Origin: Leisingera sp. SS27
GTDB lineage: Bacteria > Pseudomonadota > Alphaproteobacteria > Rhodobacterales > Rhodobacteraceae
DNA: 64,000 nt
Direction of reading: 5' to 3'
Assembly: GCF_028368855.1 (NCBI RefSeq)
Contig: NZ_JAQNCY010000009.1
Span: 62,001-126,000, forward strand
Part shown: piece after piece, positions 60,775 through 64,000 of the stretch
Layout: every line of letters starts with the position of its first letter
How positions within the stretch are numbered: position 1 is the first letter of the stretch
The notes under the pieces: model-generated
What the model saw: the letters and a program-made list of their open reading frames with translations, nothing else
Databases searched by the model: none
What the model was told of the DNA's origin: nothing
Made by a program: the position numbers and the translations under genes

Positions 60775-60988
60775 TGTTTCCACAATATCTTGCGGGCCAT
60801 GGGCTAAACCGGCGGAATCTTGCGGCTTTGCAGCCACAGCCCGGTCAATTGCCGCGATTTGCATGTGACTTGCCTGCAAAGCCGGGTATCCTCGCCGCGG
60901 GCAGCCGCGCGGCTGCCTTTGCATTGAGGTTGAGGCACGCGGACGGCAGCGCCGCCGCAGGTTTCTCAAAATTTATCAGGAGACAGAA

Positions 60989-61129
60989 ATGTCCAAGAGC
61001 ATCAAGCTTATCGCCCTGGCAGGCCTGCTGGCCGCCGTCACTGCCTGCGCCCAGCAGGAAGAAGAGTTCGTCGTTGTCGAGCCGCAGCCGGTCAGCGAAG
61101 AACCGGTTTTCACCGGCAAGTACAACTAA
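60989..61129 (+). CDS. 46-residue small lipoprotein
   Basis: A 47-codon frame with AGGAGACAGAA before the ATG. Residues 1-18 (MSKSIKLIALAGLLAAVT) with following AC form a lipoprotein signal; lipobox VTAC. The mature part has only 27 residues and is acidic (QQEEEFVVVEPQPVSEEP). It is probably a periplasmic-side lipid-anchored peptide. Such tiny lipoproteins are common near pcc genes in this group, from memory. It lies in a gap of 420 nt otherwise without genes. Confidence 0.7.
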   Translation: MSKSIKLIALAGLLAAVTACAQQEEEFVVVEPQPVSEEPVFTGKYN

Positions 61130-61198
61130 TCACTTCAGGGGTCCGGCCCTGCGGCCGGCCCCCGCCGCCCCGTGGGGTGCCGGACCGGAGGCACCCAA

Positions 61199-61543
61199 AT
61201 GCTGAAACACCGCGGGTTTCCGGGCCGTATGCCCGGCACAGATTTTCAATTCACCATCCGCCGCCCCAACCCCAAAGGGGTCACGCCGCTGACCCGGCGC
61301 GAGCGCTTCCGCGACCGCAAGAACGTCGACAGGCGTGTCGATCAAACGTTCATGCAGGCGCTGTGGGAACATTTCGGCGATCAGCCGTTTGAGCGCGGCA
61401 ACCTTGATGCTGGCCGTCTCAGCTGGCTGTTCGGCCGCGAGGTGATCCCGGCCGAAGATCCCTTTGATCCCGAAAGCTATGAGGCGCTGCTGGTCATCAA
61501 CGAGGCGGTTGCGCGCGCGTCCTTCCCGGAGGCGTTTGACTGA
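61199..61543 (+). CDS. hypothetical basic protein
   Basis: 114 residues from an ATG 7 nt after GGAGG. MLKHRGFPGRMPGTDFQFTIRRPNPKG is Arg-rich; RERFRDRKNVDRRVDQTFMQALWEHFGDQPFERGNLD looks helical; the end is WLFGREVIPAEDPFDPESYEALLVINEAVARASFPEAFD. No domain or signal peptide is recognised. An alternative start at 61172 adds 9 residues without a ribosome site. A large nested hairpin follows at once. Confidence 0.6.
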   Translation: MLKHRGFPGRMPGTDFQFTIRRPNPKGVTPLTRRERFRDRKNVDRRVDQTFMQALWEHFGDQPFERGNLDAGRLSWLFGREVIPAEDPFDPESYEALLVINEAVARASFPEAFD

Positions 61544-61550
61544 TGGCGCG

Positions 61551-61618
61551 GCCCCGGACGCATATGATGGCAAAGGCACCGCGGATTGCTCCGCGATGCC
61601 TGCTGCAGCGTCCGGGGC
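61551..61618. terminator. nested hairpin between convergent genes
   Basis: An 11-bp outer stem (GCCCCGGACGC at 61551-61561 and its complement at 61608-61618) encloses GGCA/TGCC and CGCGGA-TTGC-TCCGCG inner stems. It lies between the stops of the 61199 gene and the porin gene. No U-tract follows on either side. Confidence 0.55.
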
Positions 61619-61626
61619 GCCGCGTC

Positions 61627-62769
61627 TCAGAAGTTCAGCTGCACTGCCAGCTGGACACGGTCACCGTCGAACGTATTGCCGGAAGCCGCGTCATTGCGTT
61701 CGCCGAAGATGTACTCGGCGCTGAGCGTCAGATTGTCGGTGGGGCTGTAGAACGCATTCACGTGAATGGTCTCCAGCTCAGTGAACGACAGGCTGCCGGT
61801 CGAGGTCGCCAGATCGTAATCCTCGCGCCCGTAGCCGATACCGACGTTCCATTTGTTGCCGATGTCCTGGCGGAACTCGAGGGTGTAGCCCTCGACGTCG
61901 TTTGCCTGGCCGCCGACAATGGCATCGCCAACGCCGATCAGCAGCGGGCCAAGGGCTTCACCGTTCACATAGGTGGCCTGGAACAGCCCGCCGTCCCACG
62001 GGGTGATAGAGCCCGACAGGGTGACACCGGTCTGGTCCACTTCAACGCCGCCGCTTTCGATGGTGCCGGTCAGGCCGGCAATCCGTGCCGTGAACCGGTC
62101 ATTGCTGTACTGCGCAGCTGCGGTGAACACCGGATCGCTGGACGCGGAGCTGTTTTCCTCCAGCGACAGGCTGTAGTCGAAGCCCTCGCCAAAGCTGTTG
62201 CTGTAGCGGATCTGCGGCACCCGGGCAAAGGCAATGCCGACCGGCCCGTTGAACTCCACGCTGGTGGGGTACTGCCCCAGCGGCATGAAGTTGGTCCAGG
62301 TCTGCCCGAAGGTCCAGTGATCGCCGACCTGGATGTTGGCATGGCGCAGCCGCAGTTCGGACCGGCCGCCCGAGGCAAACAGGTCGAATTCCAGCTGCCC
62401 CTGCAGGGTTCCGATATCGCTTTCGGTGGTCGTGCGGATACCCAGACGCGACTGGCGCACCGTGGCGCCGAAGTCGCCGTCGGTGGCGTTGACCGGCTCG
62501 CCGATATTGTTGACGAAGGCCGTGTCGCCTTGGATGAAGTCAAAGTCGTAATAGAAATCGGCCTTGGCATAGCCGTAAATATCGACCGCCGTATTGCCCA
62601 GCCGGAAATCGCCGGGGATGCTGGCTGCCTGCTGGTTTTCGGCCTCCAGGGCCTCGATCCGCGCGCGCAGATCCTGCAGTTCGGACGTGGTGTCCGCCTG
62701 CGCCAGACCAGCGCTGCCGGCAAGTGCAGCAGCAGCCAGGACAAAGCGTCCCTTAAGCACCTGTTTCAT
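61627..62769 (-). CDS. DcaP-like outer-membrane porin
   Basis: 380 residues. Signal peptide 1-25 (ends GLAQAD) is followed by a short coiled coil (DTTSELQDLRARIEALEAENQ) typical of DcaP trimers, then a beta-barrel rich in alternating polar/nonpolar strands: VDIYGYAKADFYYDFDFIQGD, SRLGIRTTTESDIGTLQGQLEFDLF and the final strand DRVQLAVQLNF, ending in Phe as porins do. It should let small anionic or dicarboxylate solutes cross the outer membrane. It converges on the 61199 gene and has a 680-bp upstream region. Confidence 0.9.
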   Translation of the reverse strand: MKQVLKGRFVLAAAALAGSAGLAQADTTSELQDLRARIEALEAENQQAASIPGDFRLGNTAVDIYGYAKADFYYDFDFIQGDTAFVNNIGEPVNATDGDFGATVRQSRLGIRTTTESDIGTLQGQLEFDLFASGGRSELRLRHANIQVGDHWTFGQTWTNFMPLGQYPTSVEFNGPVGIAFARVPQIRYSNSFGEGFDYSLSLEENSSASSDPVFTAAAQYSNDRFTARIAGLTGTIESGGVEVDQTGVTLSGSITPWDGGLFQATYVNGEALGPLLIGVGDAIVGGQANDVEGYTLEFRQDIGNKWNVGIGYGREDYDLATSTGSLSFTELETIHVNAFYSPTDNLTLSAEYIFGERNDAASGNTFDGDRVQLAVQLNF

Positions 62770-63446
62770 GGGGTTATCCCTCCTCCTTCAGTGACGTGCG
62801 GCCACGCTTCCACGAGAAAAACGAGGGGGGAAATGACGTTGAGGCGAGCCGCTGTGAGGATTCGCGCCCGAAAACGTGACAGATCCTCGCGGCGCAGTCC
62901 CGCCGCTGTGACCCGTCAGTGCAAGCTGTTGGCGCTGCCGGTTTTTTCCCGCGGCGGCCTGCCTTTCCGCTCACGCGCTGCAACCGGCAGCACTGCGGCC
63001 GGGGCTGTCTGGCGCCAGTCTTGTCACAGCGATGTGACGCCGCTGACGCGCAATCGCGCCGGACGCCCTGCTCAGCCCGGCAATTTCGGCGTGAAACTGC
63101 ACATGCTTTGCGTGTTTCAGCAGGAATCTGCCAAAAACCGGGAGCCCTTGGTTCAGGGGCTTACAGCCGCCGCCCGCCGGTGCATCGTAAGTCAAGCAGC
63201 GCAGCCACGCTGCTGTGCCGAGCATCTGTTCCGGCCCCTTCGCCTGAACGGGCAGGTACGCGCCCCCATCCGCGGCCTGCCCGTCTTTTATCCCCTTCAG
63301 GCATTGGCGGAAGCTTGCCGTATCTCCCCCCCGGTGCGGCAAGCCTCCGCTCAACATCCGCAGTTTGTGTCCGCAGCGTTGCACCGTTCCCTGCAGCCTG
63401 CAAATTCGGCCGGGACAGTAACGTCCCCGGAAGAAGGAACCTGGAC
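62770..63446. other. 680-bp intergenic region with one strong hairpin
   Basis: No gene is supported: frames that cross here are extensions of antisense porin frames. An imperfect 14-bp inverted repeat (GCGGAAGCTTGCCG at 63307-63320, partner at 63337-63350, one mismatch) is the main structure. The region should hold the porin promoter (minus) and that of the lipoprotein gene at 63447 (plus). A small RNA is possible. Confidence 0.45.
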
Positions 63447-63650
63447 ATGCGGGCAAAATCTCTCATCGCGGCGCTCTCGCTCTGCGGCCTCGTGGCGGCC
63501 TGTGGCGACACCACCGGCGAACGCATCATCTACGGCGGCGGCGCAGGTGCGCTTGGCGCAGCCGTGCTGGATGCCAACCTGGTCACCGGCGCCGCTGTCG
63601 GCGTGGCCGCAAACCTCATCTACTGCGAGCAAAACCCGCGCAAGTGCTGA
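63447..63650 (+). CDS. small glycine-zipper-like lipoprotein
   Basis: 67 residues. The signal ends in LVAAC (Cys19), a lipobox. The mature 48 residues have YGGGAGALGAAVLDANLVTGAAVGVAANLI, a Gly/Ala-rich zipper-like segment, and two Cys near the end (YCEQNPRKC) that can form a disulphide. It is probably an envelope lipoprotein. AAGAAGGAAC precedes the ATG. A terminator follows, then pccA. Confidence 0.75.
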   Translation: MRAKSLIAALSLCGLVAACGDTTGERIIYGGGAGALGAAVLDANLVTGAAVGVAANLIYCEQNPRKC

Positions 63651-63707
63651 CGCACCTGCCGCCGCTCTGAACAGCAGCCCGTCGCGGGCCGCTTCTGACA
63701 TCGCGCA

Positions 63708-63744
63708 AACGCCGCGTCCGGGCTCTCCCCGGGCGCGGCGTTTT
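63708..63744 (+). terminator. rho-independent terminator before pccA
   Basis: AACGCCGCG and CGCGGCGTT form a 9-bp stem (63708-63716 and 63734-63742) with an inner CCGGG/CCCGG stem, followed by TTTTGC. It lies 58 nt after the lipoprotein stop and 35 nt before the pccA start. Confidence 0.8.
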
Positions 63745-63778
63745 GCATTCCGGAAGACCAAGGAACAAGGGACTGCCT

Positions 63779-64000
63779 ATGTTTGATAAGATCCTGATCG
63801 CCAACCGGGGCGAGATCGCCTGCCGTGTGATCAAAACCGCGCGCAAGATGGGTATCAAGACCGTCGCCATCTACTCCGACGCCGACAAGCAGGCCCTGCA
63901 TGTGCAAATGGCCGACGAGGCCGTCCACATCGGCCCGCCGCCCGCCAACCAGTCCTATATCGTCATCGACAAGGTGATGGAGGCGATCCGCCAGACCGGC
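63779..64000 (+). CDS. pccA: propionyl-CoA carboxylase alpha (biotin carboxylase) subunit, N-terminal part
   Basis: 74 codons are present; the rest lies beyond the window. [42 protein letters not shown] is the N-terminal lobe of an ATP-grasp biotin carboxylase. PccA carboxylates biotin on its C-terminal domain with bicarbonate and ATP and then passes CO2 to PccB. The start follows AAGGAACAAGG. Its identity as PccA rather than AccC or PycA rests on the upstream pccB. A terminator 35 nt upstream separates it from the lipoprotein gene. Confidence 0.9.
   Translation, partial: MFDKILIANRGEIACRVIKTARKMGIKTVAIYSDADKQALHVQMADEAVHIGPPPANQSYIVIDKVMEAIRQTG

Noticed and set aside
61543-63786. Plus-strand open frame of 747 codons
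   Set aside because: It spans the porin gene in antisense, an intergenic region and a terminator; the porin signal peptide and final Phe strand fix the true gene on the minus strand.

Overview
The window is GC-rich, densely packed alphaproteobacterial chromosome. Gene content points to the Roseobacter group of Rhodobacteraceae, probably near Leisingera, Phaeobacter or Ruegeria. Markers include a split propionyl-CoA carboxylase locus with a ScfR-type regulator, a betI/BCCT/betC/betB/betA choline-O-sulfate operon, DUF1127, DUF2927 and DUF6497-like proteins, and hairpin-rich intergenic repeats. I see no prophage, insertion sequence, CRISPR array, tRNA or 16S/23S rRNA. The genus is inferred from content alone.

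Left part (0-22.7 kb). A minus-strand block holds a DUF2927 lipoprotein (cut by the window edge), TelA and an XpaC-like membrane protein, with a possible 24-residue hydrophobic peptide in front. Housekeeping genes follow: an RsuA/RluB-type pseudouridine synthase divergent from tadA; a TetR regulator with two operator-like repeats, YciI and tag; a metallo-hydrolase; gatC-gatA; an Excalibur-type lipoprotein overlapping an amidase; and rnpB followed by rpmG, each with a visible promoter. Next come a Bax-inhibitor-like protein, DUF1127 divergent from a LysR regulator, a quinone oxidoreductase, an HTH regulator and a HisN-like phosphatase. An 8-oxoguanine deaminase and a guanine deaminase face each other across a CAP-domain gene. 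mgtE and 5-formyl-THF cyclo-ligase close this part.

Middle (23-48.8 kb). A seven-gene minus-strand copper-type cluster reads from 29.05 down to 23.0 kb: His-rich secreted protein, small lipoprotein, TolC-type lipoprotein, Tat-exported multicopper oxidase, cupredoxin-CusF fusion, an ABC exporter membrane domain without an ATPase domain, and cytochrome c. Two SLC13/TrkA-C permeases converge at 32 kb. yebC, a GNAT, a ClpP-fold membrane protein, a nitroreductase and an ArgP/ArgO-type regulator-exporter pair follow. Then come pirin, an EamA transporter, a DUF1036 protein and the bet operon, whose BCCT-like transporter is short and divergent.

Right part (48.8-64 kb). A ScfR-type regulator (PccR-like) and pccB both have TTTGCAAA-type repeats upstream, which links them as regulator and target. 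Between them lie an MFS exporter and a three-gene cassette: a 924-residue helical protein with a C-terminal RNase-toxin-like region, a small overlapping ORF that may be the immunity protein, and a 402-residue partner. This is my best candidate for an undescribed system. pccB is followed by small Rhodobacteraceae-type genes, a DcaP-like porin, a glycine-rich lipoprotein and the start of pccA, which runs off the window.
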